From Marinovum sp034669705 (GTDB lineage: Bacteria; Pseudomonadota; Alphaproteobacteria; Rhodobacterales; Rhodobacteraceae): a stretch of 64,000 nt of DNA. Positions 41,650 through 49,764 of this stretch are shown piece after piece (positions within the stretch are counted from its first letter, which is position 1; the number at the start of each line of letters is the position of its first letter). The translations under genes and the position numbers were made by a program. Where the stretch lies: positions 1 to 64,000 of the forward strand of contig NZ_JAXMOR010000021.1 in assembly GCF_034669705.1 (NCBI RefSeq), in the 5' to 3' direction. The notes beneath the pieces are model-generated. The model was not told the origin of the DNA. It saw only the letters and a list, made by a program, of their open reading frames with translations, and ran no database searches.

Positions 41650-43197
41650 TCAGGCTCTCCTTCGGCGTATCGCGCCGGTGACGTCTCGGTAGGTGAAGGC
41701 GCCAAAGAGCTGTCCGAAGGCGAAGTAGCTCAGGCTGCCCAACAAGATCAGTGCCGCGAGGGCGGGGTAGCGGATGTAGTCCATCGTGAGGTAGCGCCCC
41801 AGCGCCGCATTCAAGCCCCAGAGCACCAGTCCCATCGCCAGTGACGCGAGGACAATGCGCCAGATCCGCCGGCGGAACCGCGCGTCAAAGCGCACCGTGT
41901 CGCCGAACTTGCGGCTGCCGCGCACCAAGAGCCAGACCATGGCCCAGCCGGCCAGCGTGGTGGCCACCGCCGGGGCGATCCAGCCGATGACATAGGACAG
42001 GCCGATCGCCGCCGCGGCGTTGATCACCATCGACCAGACGGCATAGCGGAACGGGCTCTTGGTGTCCTCGCGCGCAAAATAGAGCGGCTGCAGCAGCTTC
42101 TGCAGGATGAAGGCCGGCAGCCCGAGACCGTAAACCGCCACCGCCACGGCAATGGCGGCGCTGTCGTCGGGGCCGGTGGCGCCGCGCTCGAACAGCACCG
42201 AGACCAGCGGCAGCGGGATCACCACCAGCGCCACGGCGCAGGGCAGCGACAGGATGAAGGCGAACTCGCTGGCGCGCGACAGCGCATCGCGGGCGCCGCT
42301 GTCATCACCGGCTTTCAGCCGCCGCGACAGGTCTGGCAGCAACACGATGCCGGCGGCGATGCCGACCACGCCCAGCGGCAGCTGGTAAAGCCGGTCGGCG
42401 GCATAGAGCCAGCCCACCGCCTTGTCGAAATGCGAGGCGACCTGCTGACCCACCAGCAAGTTGACCTGCATCACCCCGCCGGCCAGCGCCGCCGGCAGCG
42501 CCACCACCGCCAGCCGCTTCATGTCGGGCGTCAGCCGCGGCCAGCGCCAGTCGAGGCGATAGCCGGCGCGGCGCACCGCCACCCAGACCAGCGCCAGCTG
42601 GGCGATGCCGGAGAAGGGGATGGTCCAGATCAGCGTCTGAGCCACCGGCCCGCCCATCAGCGCGGCGATGCCCATGGTGGCGATCACGAAGATATTCAGC
42701 AGCGACGGCGCGGCGGCCGCGGCGGCGAAATGCCCGGAGGCGTTGAGCATGCCGGAAAACAGCGCCGCCAGCGAGATGAAGAGCACATAGGGAAAGACCA
42801 CCCGGCCGTAGCTGACCGTAAGGTCGAAGCGTTCGGAGCCGGCAAAGCCCTCGGCGGTGGCCCAGACCAGCGCCGGCATGAACGCCAGCGACAGCCCGGT
42901 CAGGCAGAGCAGGATGAAGGCCAGCCCCGAGGCGGCTTCCGAGGCGAAGCCCTCGGGGTCTTCGGCTGCCTCGACCCGCTTGGAGAACATCGGCACGAAG
43001 GCGGCGTTGAACGCGCCCTCGGCGAAGAACCGGCGGAACATGTTGGGCAGTCGGAAGGCGGCGACGAAGGCGTCCATCACCGGGCCGGGTCCGATCAGCC
43101 CGAGGATCATCACCTCGCGGATGACGCCCAGAACGCGGCTCAGCAGGGTCCATATCCCGACGGTGAAGATGCCGGAGATCAGGCGGATGGGTTTCAT
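41650..43197 (-). CDS. murJ: Lipid II flippase MurJ
   Basis: A 515-residue polytopic membrane protein of the MOP superfamily, with about 14 predicted TM segments, that flips lipid II for peptidoglycan synthesis. Recognisable parts are the start TVGIWTLLSRVLGVIREVMI, GPVMDAFVAAFRLPNMFRRF with FAEGAF following, and ERGATGPDDSAAIA. It is normally a neighbour of trpS in relatives, as far as I recall. A consensus EcfG motif lies 60 bases upstream, which is unexpected for an essential gene and may be a secondary promoter. Confidence 0.95.
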   Translation of the reverse strand: MKPIRLISGIFTVGIWTLLSRVLGVIREVMILGLIGPGPVMDAFVAAFRLPNMFRRFFAEGAFNAAFVPMFSKRVEAAEDPEGFASEAASGLAFILLCLTGLSLAFMPALVWATAEGFAGSERFDLTVSYGRVVFPYVLFISLAALFSGMLNASGHFAAAAAAPSLLNIFVIATMGIAALMGGPVAQTLIWTIPFSGIAQLALVWVAVRRAGYRLDWRWPRLTPDMKRLAVVALPAALAGGVMQVNLLVGQQVASHFDKAVGWLYAADRLYQLPLGVVGIAAGIVLLPDLSRRLKAGDDSGARDALSRASEFAFILSLPCAVALVVIPLPLVSVLFERGATGPDDSAAIAVAVAVYGLGLPAFILQKLLQPLYFAREDTKSPFRYAVWSMVINAAAAIGLSYVIGWIAPAVATTLAGWAMVWLLVRGSRKFGDTVRFDARFRRRIWRIVLASLAMGLVLWGLNAALGRYLTMDYIRYPALAALILLGSLSYFAFGQLFGAFTYRDVTGAIRRRRA

Positions 43198-43256
43198 GAT
43201 GTGCTAGGGCCTCTTGGCAGGGCGTGACGGGCTGGGGCCGGCTTATCCGATTGGCC

Positions 43257-43281
43257 AACGCGGCGGAAGGGGGCGGGTTCC
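43257..43281 (-). promoter_or_regulatory. EcfG-type promoter upstream of murJ-PLD
   Basis: On the minus strand GGAAC (43281-43277), 16-base spacer, CGTT (43260-43257), 60 bases before the murJ ATG. Confidence 0.65.
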
Positions 43282-43380
43282 GGTGGTCGGGAGGCGGTGC
43301 AGCGCGGGCGTCGGCTGAGGGGCGCGACAGGGGAGCGGCGTGCTCCGGGGTTTGACCGGGGCGCTTTGCGATTCTGCTGG

Positions 43381-43633
43381 CGAGGTCCCGGATCGGGGTC
43401 CGGGACAGTGCGGGAGGGTAGGGGGGCGTGGCGTGACGAGGCGAATTGACGTCCGCACCCCGGGCCTGACTCGCGGCCTCTGCGATACGAGCGGCGAGGT
43501 CCCGGATCAGGTCCGGGACGGTGCGGGAGGGTAGGGGGGCGTGGCGTGACGAGGCGAATTGACGTCCACGGCCCGGGCCTGACCCGGGGTCTCTGCGATA
43601 TGGGCGGTGAGGCCCCGGATCGGGGTCCGGGAC
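43381..43633. repeat. Tandem repeat, period about 114 bp, with internal palindrome
   Basis: Copy 1 starts at 43381, copy 2 at 43495 and a partial copy 3 at 43608. Each contains an 8-bp palindromic pair around GATC: GTCCCGGA / TCCGGGAC at 43385-43406 and 43499-43519, and a variant at 43612-43633. The palindrome resembles REP-like intergenic elements with the core CCCGGA-n-TCCGGG that are common in Rhodobacterales and Rhizobiales. Confidence 0.85.
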
Positions 43634-43664
43634 GGCGACTTCGGTCAAAACGGACCTTGGAAAC

Positions 43665-43691
43665 CAAAAAAGCCCCGCCGACAGGCGGGGC
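43665..43691 (-). terminator. Rho-independent terminator of ccrM
   Basis: GCCCCGCC (43672-43679), four-base loop, GGCGGGGC (43684-43691). The plus-strand A-run 43665-43671 is the T-run. Confidence 0.9.
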
Positions 43692-43751
43692 AAGGTAGGT
43701 GCCGTCGCGAGGACGGGCACCGGCGGTAAGATGGTCTCTCTGAGAAAGAAA

Positions 43752-44867
43752 TCAGTTCGGGCGGTGGCCCATTTCGGCGCGGATCTGCTGGCGGAAGACG
43801 TCGATCGGCACCGACTTGCCGTCGCGCTTGATGTGCCAGTAGGTCCAGCCGTTGCACGACGGTGCGCCTTCCAGCGCCGCGCCCACCTGGTGGATCGAGC
43901 CGCGCACATCGCCGCCGACCAGCGTGCCGTCGGCGCGCACCTTGGCCTTGTGCCGCTCGTTCATCGAATAGAGCTCTTCGCCGGGACGCAGCATGCCACG
44001 CTCGACCAACTGGCCGAAGGGAATGCGCGGCGCGGCGCGTTTCGAGGCGGTGACCTCCAGCGCCTCGCGCGCGAACTTGCGGATCTTGGACAGCCGCGCC
44101 TCGGCGACCTTGCGATAGGCCGCCTCGCGCTCGATGCCGATGAAGTCGCGGCCCAGCATCTTGGCGACCGCGCCGGTGGTGCCGGTGCCAAAGAACGGAT
44201 CGAGCACCACGTCGCCGGGGTTGGTGGAGCCCACCAGCACCCGGTGCAGCAGCGATTGCGGCTTCTGCGTCGGATGCGCCTTGTCGCCGGCCTCGTCCTT
44301 GAGCCGCTCGCCGCCGTTGCAGATCGGCAGCACCCAGTCCGAACGCATCTGGATGCCCTCGTTCAGCGCTTTCAGCGCCTCGTAGTTGAAGGTGTATTTC
44401 GCGCCTTCTTCCTTGGAGGCCCAGATCATCGTCTCATGCGCGTTGGTGAATCGCTTGCCGCGGAAGTTCGGCATCGGGTTCGACTTGCGCCAGACCACGT
44501 CGTTGAGGATCCAGAACCCGGCGTTCTGCATCGCCGCACCGACGCGGAAGATGTTGTGATACGAGCCGATCACCCAGATCGCGCCGCCCGGCTTGAGCAG
44601 CCGGCGCGCGGCGGCGAGCCAAGCTTCGGTGAACTTGTCGTAGGCGGCAAAGGACGAGAACTGGTCCCAGTGGTCATCGACGGCATCGACACGGGAATTA
44701 TCGGGCCGGTGCAGATCGCCCTTGAGCTGCAGATTATAGGGCGGATCCGCAAAGATCAGATCGATAGATTTCTCGGGCAGGCGTTGCATCACCTCGATGC
44801 AGTCGCCGGCAAGAATCGTGTTCAACGGAAGCGCGGACGCCCCCTCGGTCGTGGTTTTCGTCTTCAT
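43752..44867 (-). CDS. ccrM: CcrM-type DNA adenine methyltransferase (GANTC)
   Basis: A 371-residue beta-class N6-adenine methyltransferase, the cell-cycle enzyme of alphaproteobacteria. The catalytic DPPYN is at about residue 41 and the SAM-binding DPFFGTGTTG near residue 220, so the motif order is beta-class. The C-terminal extension of about 90 residues (WTYWHIKRDGKSVPIDVFRQ region) is typical of CcrM. I chose ATG 44867 with AGAGGC upstream; an upstream start at 44903 is in frame. rnhB lies 90 bases upstream on the same strand. Three GANTC sites cluster before it. Confidence 0.95.
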   Translation of the reverse strand: MKTKTTTEGASALPLNTILAGDCIEVMQRLPEKSIDLIFADPPYNLQLKGDLHRPDNSRVDAVDDHWDQFSSFAAYDKFTEAWLAAARRLLKPGGAIWVIGSYHNIFRVGAAMQNAGFWILNDVVWRKSNPMPNFRGKRFTNAHETMIWASKEEGAKYTFNYEALKALNEGIQMRSDWVLPICNGGERLKDEAGDKAHPTQKPQSLLHRVLVGSTNPGDVVLDPFFGTGTTGAVAKMLGRDFIGIEREAAYRKVAEARLSKIRKFAREALEVTASKRAAPRIPFGQLVERGMLRPGEELYSMNERHKAKVRADGTLVGGDVRGSIHQVGAALEGAPSCNGWTYWHIKRDGKSVPIDVFRQQIRAEMGHRPN

Positions 44868-44919
44868 ATTCTGCCTCTGTCCCCGGTGCGTTATCGCACT
44901 CATTGGTTGCGGACAGGAT

Positions 44920-44958
44920 GAGTCAAAGGCGAATCGTGGTCAATTTCTTTTTTGAATC
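44920..44958. promoter_or_regulatory. Cluster of three GANTC methylation sites upstream of ccrM
   Basis: GAGTC (44920-44924), GAATC (44931-44935) and GAATC (44954-44958) lie within 39 bases. They are just upstream of the ccrM start, the last inside the end of rnhB. Confidence 0.8.
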
Positions 44959-45589
44959 AAGGGGTTAAGTTTTTCTCTTGATACAAGATATTGTGGACCG
45001 GTTTAAACGAACGTCTATGGTGTGGGGTCACCCCAAGATTTGTCAGCGCCGCCTTGTGCGATTTCGTCGGGTAACCGGCGTTGGTTTCCCAGCCGTATCC
45101 GGGGAAGTGTTGCGCCAAATCCCGCATGACATAATCCCGCCTGATTTTGGCCACAATTGAGGCCGCCGCGATCGACACCGAGCGGCTGTCGCCCTTGACG
45201 ATGGCGCGCGCCGGAAGGGTCAGCCCGCGCGGCAGCAGGTTGCCGTCGATCAGCAGAAAGTCCGGCGGCTCCGGCAGCGCCGCGACCGCTCGCAGCATGG
45301 CGATGTGGCTGGCGCGCAGGATGTTGTGGCTGTCGATCTCCTCGACGCTGGCGGTGCCGAGGCCGATGCGGGCGCAGCCCTCGAGTTCGCTCACCAGCGC
45401 AGAGCGCCGACTCTCGCACAACATCTTGGAATCGTTGAGCCCCATCGGCACGCGCACCGGATCGAGCATCACCGCCGCGGCCATCACCGGCCCGGCCAGC
45501 GGGCCGCGGCCGACCTCGTCCACCCCGGCAATGCGCAGGAAGCCCTCGGCGCGGGCGGCGTCTTCGAAACTCGTGTCGGGCAGTGTCAT
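44957..45589 (-). CDS. rnhB: Ribonuclease HII
   Basis: A 210-residue cytoplasmic endonuclease that removes RNA from RNA-DNA hybrids. The catalytic DExG region IAGVDEVGRGPLAGPV is near residue 22, the metal-binding Asp in LLIDGNLL is near 117, and SIAAASIVAKIRRD gives the family's conserved helix. It lies upstream of ccrM on the same strand, a pairing I recall as conserved in the order. Its last codons contain one of the GANTC sites near ccrM. Confidence 0.96.
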   Translation of the reverse strand: MTLPDTSFEDAARAEGFLRIAGVDEVGRGPLAGPVMAAAVMLDPVRVPMGLNDSKMLCESRRSALVSELEGCARIGLGTASVEEIDSHNILRASHIAMLRAVAALPEPPDFLLIDGNLLPRGLTLPARAIVKGDSRSVSIAAASIVAKIRRDYVMRDLAQHFPGYGWETNAGYPTKSHKAALTNLGVTPHHRRSFKPVHNILYQEKNLTP

Positions 45590-45666
45590 GCCCCCGGAGT
45601 GGCCCGAGCGGGCGGCGTTTTCAAGCGCGAATCAGCCCCTGTCCGGCCCGGCCGGCGAAAAACAGA

Positions 45667-45698
45667 CCGGGGCGCCCCCGGTAAGGAGAGCGCCCCGG
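45667..45698 (-). terminator. Rho-independent terminator
   Basis: CCGGGGCGC (45667-45675) pairs with GCGCCCCGG (45690-45698). The minus transcript continues into TCTGTTTTT. It ends the basic secreted protein gene at 45767. Confidence 0.82.
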
Positions 45699-45766
45699 CG
45701 CGGTGCAGGTTGCAGGGGTTACAAAACCTGCACCTCAGCCCGATCGCGTGCGACCATGATCGAGCG

Positions 45767-46246
45767 TTAACGTCGTCCGTCCACCCGGTAACCGCGATGG
45801 TGCAGGCAGCGGGGATGATAGCCGACCCGGGTCACCTTGCGGCCGTGGCGCCAGGTGCGCACCTGCATCCGGCAGGCGCCCGGCAGCCAGTCGGCCTGGC
45901 GGTAGTTGCGTTGCAGGCAGCGCTGGCCGAACATGCGCACCGGGCCGTGGTGGGTTCGGATCCGTCTCAGGCAATAGCCCGGCAGCGGCGCGCGGCGCAG
46001 GTTGCGAAAACCACCGTGCTTCTTGTGGCGCCGGTCGCGGAATTCGCCATGCCGGTTATCATGGCCCCGCCGCAGGTCGGCCCGGCCCGAGGGCTGGCCT
46101 GACTGATGGTTGAGCAGCAGGATCGTGCCGGCGCCGGCGATGAACCTGTCGAAGTTGCGGTTGTGCTCGGCCGCCGCCGGGGCGGCGGTCAAGCTGGTCA
46201 GGGCCATGGCAGCGGCCAATAGAGAGCTGGTGAACTTGCGCGACAT
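45767..46246 (-). CDS. Basic secreted protein of unknown function
   Basis: A 159-residue protein with a clear signal peptide (about 1-26, MSRKFTSSLLAAAMALTSLT to AAPAAAE). The mature part is extremely rich in Arg, His and Gly and contains four to five Cys, suggesting a small disulfide-stabilised periplasmic protein. A DRFIAGAGTILLLN segment follows the signal. Family not recognised. It is flanked by a terminator downstream and a 200-base gap upstream, so it is probably monocistronic. Confidence 0.72.
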   Translation of the reverse strand: MSRKFTSSLLAAAMALTSLTAAPAAAEHNRNFDRFIAGAGTILLLNHQSGQPSGRADLRRGHDNRHGEFRDRRHKKHGGFRNLRRAPLPGYCLRRIRTHHGPVRMFGQRCLQRNYRQADWLPGACRMQVRTWRHGRKVTRVGYHPRCLHHRGYRVDGRR

Positions 46247-46448
46247 GTGACTGTCCTTTCTGCGACACCTCTTTCATTTCCTTCAGGGGTCCGCATCGGG
46301 GGGGATGCCCGAACCGCGGACCAGCGACAGGACAACCGTGCAGCCCGGACGCAAAGACAGGCAATATCAGGCCGCTGTTATCGGATAACCCACGGGTAAA
46401 CCGGCGGGTGTTATTGAAAAACACCGCCAGATCGCGCAGCTTGGAGAG

Positions 46449-46688
46449 ATGAGGAAAACCCTGTCACATATTGCCCTTGTCGCCCTTGCGGGCCTGCTGC
46501 CGGCCACGGCCGGGGCCGCCTGTCTGGCCGAGTTCAAGGCCAAGCGCGACAACCCGCTGGCGCTGTTCTATGACATCGCGCCGATCCGCGGCGCCTGCAC
46601 GCAGGAGAACGCCGAGGCGCAGCTCCGGGCCGAACTGGCGCGGCAGGGGCAGACCCTGCTCAAGGTGCTCTCGGTGCGCGAAGAGTGA
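46449..46688 (+). CDS. Small secreted protein
   Basis: A 79-residue protein with a signal peptide (about 1-23, HIALVALAGLLPATAGAA) and a short mature domain containing two Cys (CLAEFKAKRDNP and RGACTQENAE), which could form a disulfide. GGAGAG directly precedes the ATG. No family was recognised. It lies 61 bases upstream of the membrane winged-helix gene in the same direction, possibly in one transcript. Confidence 0.65.
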   Translation: MRKTLSHIALVALAGLLPATAGAACLAEFKAKRDNPLALFYDIAPIRGACTQENAEAQLRAELARQGQTLLKVLSVREE

Positions 46689-46749
46689 GCCCGGTTGACG
46701 CCGGGCGCGGCCTCATGCGTCATGCCCCGGTCAGACACCGGAGGCCGAT

Positions 46750-47454
46750 GTGATCGAGAGCGAGACCAGCGCCGCAGAGCTGCGCCGTTCGGGCAACCGG
46801 GTGGTGACCTGGGGCATTGCCGCCGTGGTGGCGATCCTGGCGCTGGCGGCGGTGTTCTTGTTTCTCAACCTGCCGGACGCCAATGCCTTCAACGCGCGGG
46901 TCGAGCGCATCTTTGTCGAGAACGATGCGCTGACCAGCGATGCCGAGATCAAGCTCTTGGAGATCCTCGCGCTCTCCGGCACTGCCTTTTCCGAGACCCT
47001 GACCTCCTACCGGGTGGTGATCTTCGTGCTGCTGGTGTTTGCCGCCGGGCTGCTGATTGCCACGCTGGTGTTCCTGGTGATGCTGGTGGCGCTCAACCGG
47101 CGGATGGCTCAGATCGAGCAATCCGGCATTCAGGTCTCGTCCCTTTTGATCAGCCGGGATGAAAAGACCGTCTATCTCAACAACATGGGCTTCAAGCTGA
47201 CCGATGCCGCGATCGAGACGCTCTGCGTGCTCGCCGAGGCGCGGATGGACGAGGAGGTGCTGACCGGCGCGCAGATCGAGGCGATGATCTCGGGCCGGCC
47301 GGAGCCCGATTGCGACGAGGCCGCCGGCGCCACCCGGATCAAGCGGTTGCGCGACGGGCTGGGCAATCAGCTGGTCAGCACGCTGCTGGTGCGCAACATC
47401 GCCCGGCGCGGCTATGTGCTCTCGGTCGGCAAGGACGTGATCCGGGTGTTGTAA
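46750..47454 (+). CDS. Membrane protein with C-terminal OmpR-type winged helix
   Basis: A 234-residue protein. TM segments at about 21-42 and 94-118 bracket a short soluble loop. The C-terminal 90 residues resemble the winged-helix output domain of OmpR-family regulators, with RIKRLRDGLGNQLVSTLLVR as recognition region and ARRGYVLSVG as the wing. Both termini would be cytoplasmic. A membrane-bound DNA-binding protein with the output at the C-terminus is the reverse of ToxR. GTG start with GGAGG upstream. Its 3' end is duplicated downstream. Confidence 0.75.
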   Translation: MIESETSAAELRRSGNRVVTWGIAAVVAILALAAVFLFLNLPDANAFNARVERIFVENDALTSDAEIKLLEILALSGTAFSETLTSYRVVIFVLLVFAAGLLIATLVFLVMLVALNRRMAQIEQSGIQVSSLLISRDEKTVYLNNMGFKLTDAAIETLCVLAEARMDEEVLTGAQIEAMISGRPEPDCDEAAGATRIKRLRDGLGNQLVSTLLVRNIARRGYVLSVGKDVIRVL

Positions 47455-47703
47455 GGTCTGTGCCCTGCAACACCCTATCGCCCGTGCTGCGAACGTGATC
47501 CGGCCCGAGCTCGATTGCGGCGGGGCCGCCGACGCCACCCGGATCAAGCGGTTGCGCGACGGGCTGGGCAACCAGCTGGTCAGCACGCTGCTGGTGCGCA
47601 ACATCGCCCGGCGCGGCTATGTGCTCTCGGTCGGCAAGGACGTGATCCGGGTGTTGTAAGGTCTGTGCCCGGCAACACCCTATCGCCCGCGCTTCGGACG
47701 TGA
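47295..47703. repeat. 205-bp direct duplication of a gene 3' end plus downstream DNA
   Basis: About 47295-47498 repeats at about 47500-47703 with a 205-base period and only scattered differences, mostly near the unit edges. Each unit covers the last 55 codons or so of the winged-helix gene, its stop and 40 bases beyond. A further GTGATCCGG at 47700 marks the start of a third, truncated unit. Confidence 0.92.
47500..47659 (+). pseudogene. Truncated duplicate of the winged-helix gene end
   Basis: The copy encodes the ATRIKRLRDGLGNQLVSTLL segment and everything to the same stop at 47657, but lacks the membrane part and a normal start. It is a fragment created by the 205-bp duplication. The reading frame is intact and the protein sequence nearly unchanged, so the event looks recent or is maintained by recombination. 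Confidence 0.75.
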
Positions 47704-48044
47704 TCCGGGGCCTCCCCCTCGGCCTCGATCTCCCGCGCGCCTCGGAGCCTCACCGCGAACCAAGAGCCCCTGGAGCAGGTCCGGGGCGGGGTTGGTCACC
47801 GGCCATTGACGTCCCCTTCGGCCGCGTTTCCCTGACCGCGACCGGGACGCAGCTCAGCATCGTGTTCCCCGGCGATGACGAAGAGACCCTCGAACGCGGC
47901 CAGAGGCATGCAAGCCCATGGACTGGCAGCCGGCCGGTTCCTTGCCCGGCCGCAGTTCCGACCTGGCCCCAGCCCCGGCCTGACCCCGGCTTGAGCCTTG
48001 CCCCCCGGCGGTCTATGTCTCGCGGGAGCCATCAGGAGCCCGCC
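47704..48044. other. Intergenic region upstream of hisD
   Basis: 340 bases after the duplication. A GGAGCC... ribosome site lies at the end for hisD. I see no gene, clear promoter or RNA element; the open frame running into hisD from 47700 has no family similarity. Confidence 0.4.
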
Positions 48045-49346
48045 ATGCCCGTCTTTCTGTCAACCTCACAGCCCGATTTCGAGGCCAAGTTCCGCGCCCT
48101 GCTGGGTGCCAAGCGCGAAGACAGCCCCGATGTCGACGACACGGTAGCGCGGATCATCGCCGATGTGCGCGCCCGCGGTGACCGGGCGGTGATCGAGCTG
48201 ACCGAGCGCTTCGACCGGATGACGCTCGACCCCGCCGGCATGGCCTTCTCCGCCGAGGAGATCGAAGCGCAGTGCGCCAAGGTGCCCGCGGCCGAGCGCC
48301 AGGCGCTGGAAACCGCAGCCGAACGCATCCGCGCCTACCACGTGCGGCAACTGCCCGACGACCAGCAATGGACCGACCCCGAGGGCGCGACGCTGGGCTG
48401 GCGCTGGACCGCGGTTTCTGCCGCCGGGCTCTACGTGCCGGGCGGGCTGGCCTCCTATCCGTCGTCGGTGCTGATGAACGCGATCCCGGCCAAGGTGGCC
48501 GGCGTCGACCGGCTGGCGATCACCGTGCCGACGCCCGACGGGGTGGTGAACCCGCTGGTGCTGCTGGCGGCGAAAATTGCCGGCGTCGACGAGGTCTATC
48601 GCATCGGCGGCGCCCAGGCGATTGCGGCGCTGGCCTATGGCACCGAGACCATCGCCCCGGTCGACAAGATCACCGGGCCAGGCAATGCCTTCGTCGCCGC
48701 CGCCAAGCGCCGGGTCTTCGGCAAGGTGGGGATCGACATGATCGCCGGCCCGTCGGAGATTCTGGTGATCGCCGACAGGGATAACGATCCCGACTGGATC
48801 GCCCTCGACTTGATGAGCCAGGCCGAGCATGACGAGAGCGCGCAGTCCCTGCTGATCACCGATGACGAGGCCTTTGGCCGCGCGGTTGCCGAGGCGGTCG
48901 ACAAGCGCCTCGAAACGCTGGAACGCCGCGCCATCGCCGGCGCCAGCTGGCGCGATTTCGGCGCGGTGATCACGGTGACCGACCTCGCCGAGGCCGCCGA
49001 GCTGTCGGACCGGATCGCGCCCGAGCATCTCGAGCTCTGTGTCGCCGACCCCGAGGCGCTGAGTGCCAAGGTCCGCCACGCCGGTGCGATCTTCCTCGGC
49101 CAATGGACGCCAGAGGCGATCGGCGATTACGTCGGCGGCCCGAACCACGTGCTGCCCACCGCCCGCTCGGCGCGGTTTTCTTCCGGCCTCTCGGTGCTCG
49201 ACTTCATGAAGCGCACCACCCTGTCGAAGATGTCGCCGGACGCCCTGCGCGCCTGCGGCCCGGCCGCCGAGGTGCTGGCGCAATCGGAAAGCCTCGAGGC
49301 GCATGGGCTCTCGGTCACCGCGCGGCTGCGCAAGCTGAACGGGTGA
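48045..49346 (+). CDS. hisD: Histidinol dehydrogenase
   Basis: A 433-residue zinc enzyme catalysing the last two steps of histidine biosynthesis (histidinol to histidine, with NAD). The family elements are SAAGLYVPGGLASYPSSVLM, RIGGAQAIAALAYGTETI, the zinc-binding DLMSQAEHDE, and the catalytic Glu-His pair in APEHLELCV. I chose ATG 48045 with AGGAG six bases upstream; the long frame before it is noise. It starts a short plus-strand run with arsC-like and DUF2937 genes. Confidence 0.97.
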   Translation: MPVFLSTSQPDFEAKFRALLGAKREDSPDVDDTVARIIADVRARGDRAVIELTERFDRMTLDPAGMAFSAEEIEAQCAKVPAAERQALETAAERIRAYHVRQLPDDQQWTDPEGATLGWRWTAVSAAGLYVPGGLASYPSSVLMNAIPAKVAGVDRLAITVPTPDGVVNPLVLLAAKIAGVDEVYRIGGAQAIAALAYGTETIAPVDKITGPGNAFVAAAKRRVFGKVGIDMIAGPSEILVIADRDNDPDWIALDLMSQAEHDESAQSLLITDDEAFGRAVAEAVDKRLETLERRAIAGASWRDFGAVITVTDLAEAAELSDRIAPEHLELCVADPEALSAKVRHAGAIFLGQWTPEAIGDYVGGPNHVLPTARSARFSSGLSVLDFMKRTTLSKMSPDALRACGPAAEVLAQSESLEAHGLSVTARLRKLNG

Positions 49347-49350
49347 CGCC

Positions 49351-49698
49351 ATGGCCATCGTGATCTTTCACAACCCGAACTGCTCGAAATCCCGCGCCAC
49401 GCTCGAGCTGATCCGCGCCGCGGGGCAGGAGCCGGTGGTGGTGCCGTATCTCAAGGCCGGATGGAGCAAGCCGCAGCTGCAGGCGCTTTTCGCGGTGGCC
49501 GACCTCACCCCGCGCGAGGCGCTGCGCAGCGGCCGGGGACCGGCAAAGGAGCTTGGCCTGCTGGACGAGGCCCCCAGCGACGACGCGATTCTCGACGCCA
49601 TGGTGGCGCATCCCGAGCTGGTCGAGCGGCCGCTGGTCTGCAGCCCCAAGGGGGTGCGCCTCTGCCGGCCGCCGGAGCGGGTGCAGGAGTTGCTGTAA
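49351..49698 (+). CDS. ArsC/Spx-family reductase
   Basis: A 115-residue glutaredoxin-fold protein of the ArsC family. The active site HNPNCSKSR carries the catalytic Cys, and the late segment ERPLVCSPKGVRLCRPPE has the Arg expected in ArsC (LIRRP-type position). The usual function is glutathione-dependent arsenate reduction. There are no arsenic transport or regulator genes nearby, so a detoxification role is not shown. It begins four bases after hisD and is probably co-transcribed. Confidence 0.88.
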   Translation: MAIVIFHNPNCSKSRATLELIRAAGQEPVVVPYLKAGWSKPQLQALFAVADLTPREALRSGRGPAKELGLLDEAPSDDAILDAMVAHPELVERPLVCSPKGVRLCRPPERVQELL

Positions 49699-49764
49699 CC
49701 CGGGCTTGATCGGGCCTCGGGCCGCGGCCTATGCTGACCACGAGCAGAGCCAACAGGACAGACC

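Larger units (their letters stand above)
43198..43751. other. Intergenic region with promoter, tandem repeats and terminator
   Basis: 554 bases between murJ and ccrM. It holds the EcfG-type motif (43257-43281), about 2.3 tandem units of a palindrome-bearing repeat (43381-43633) and the ccrM terminator (43665-43691). I see no gene. Confidence 0.7.

Noticed and set aside
43381..43633. CRISPR array
   Set aside because: The repeats are about 114 bp with matching 'spacers'; no short constant repeat with unique spacers and no cas genes.
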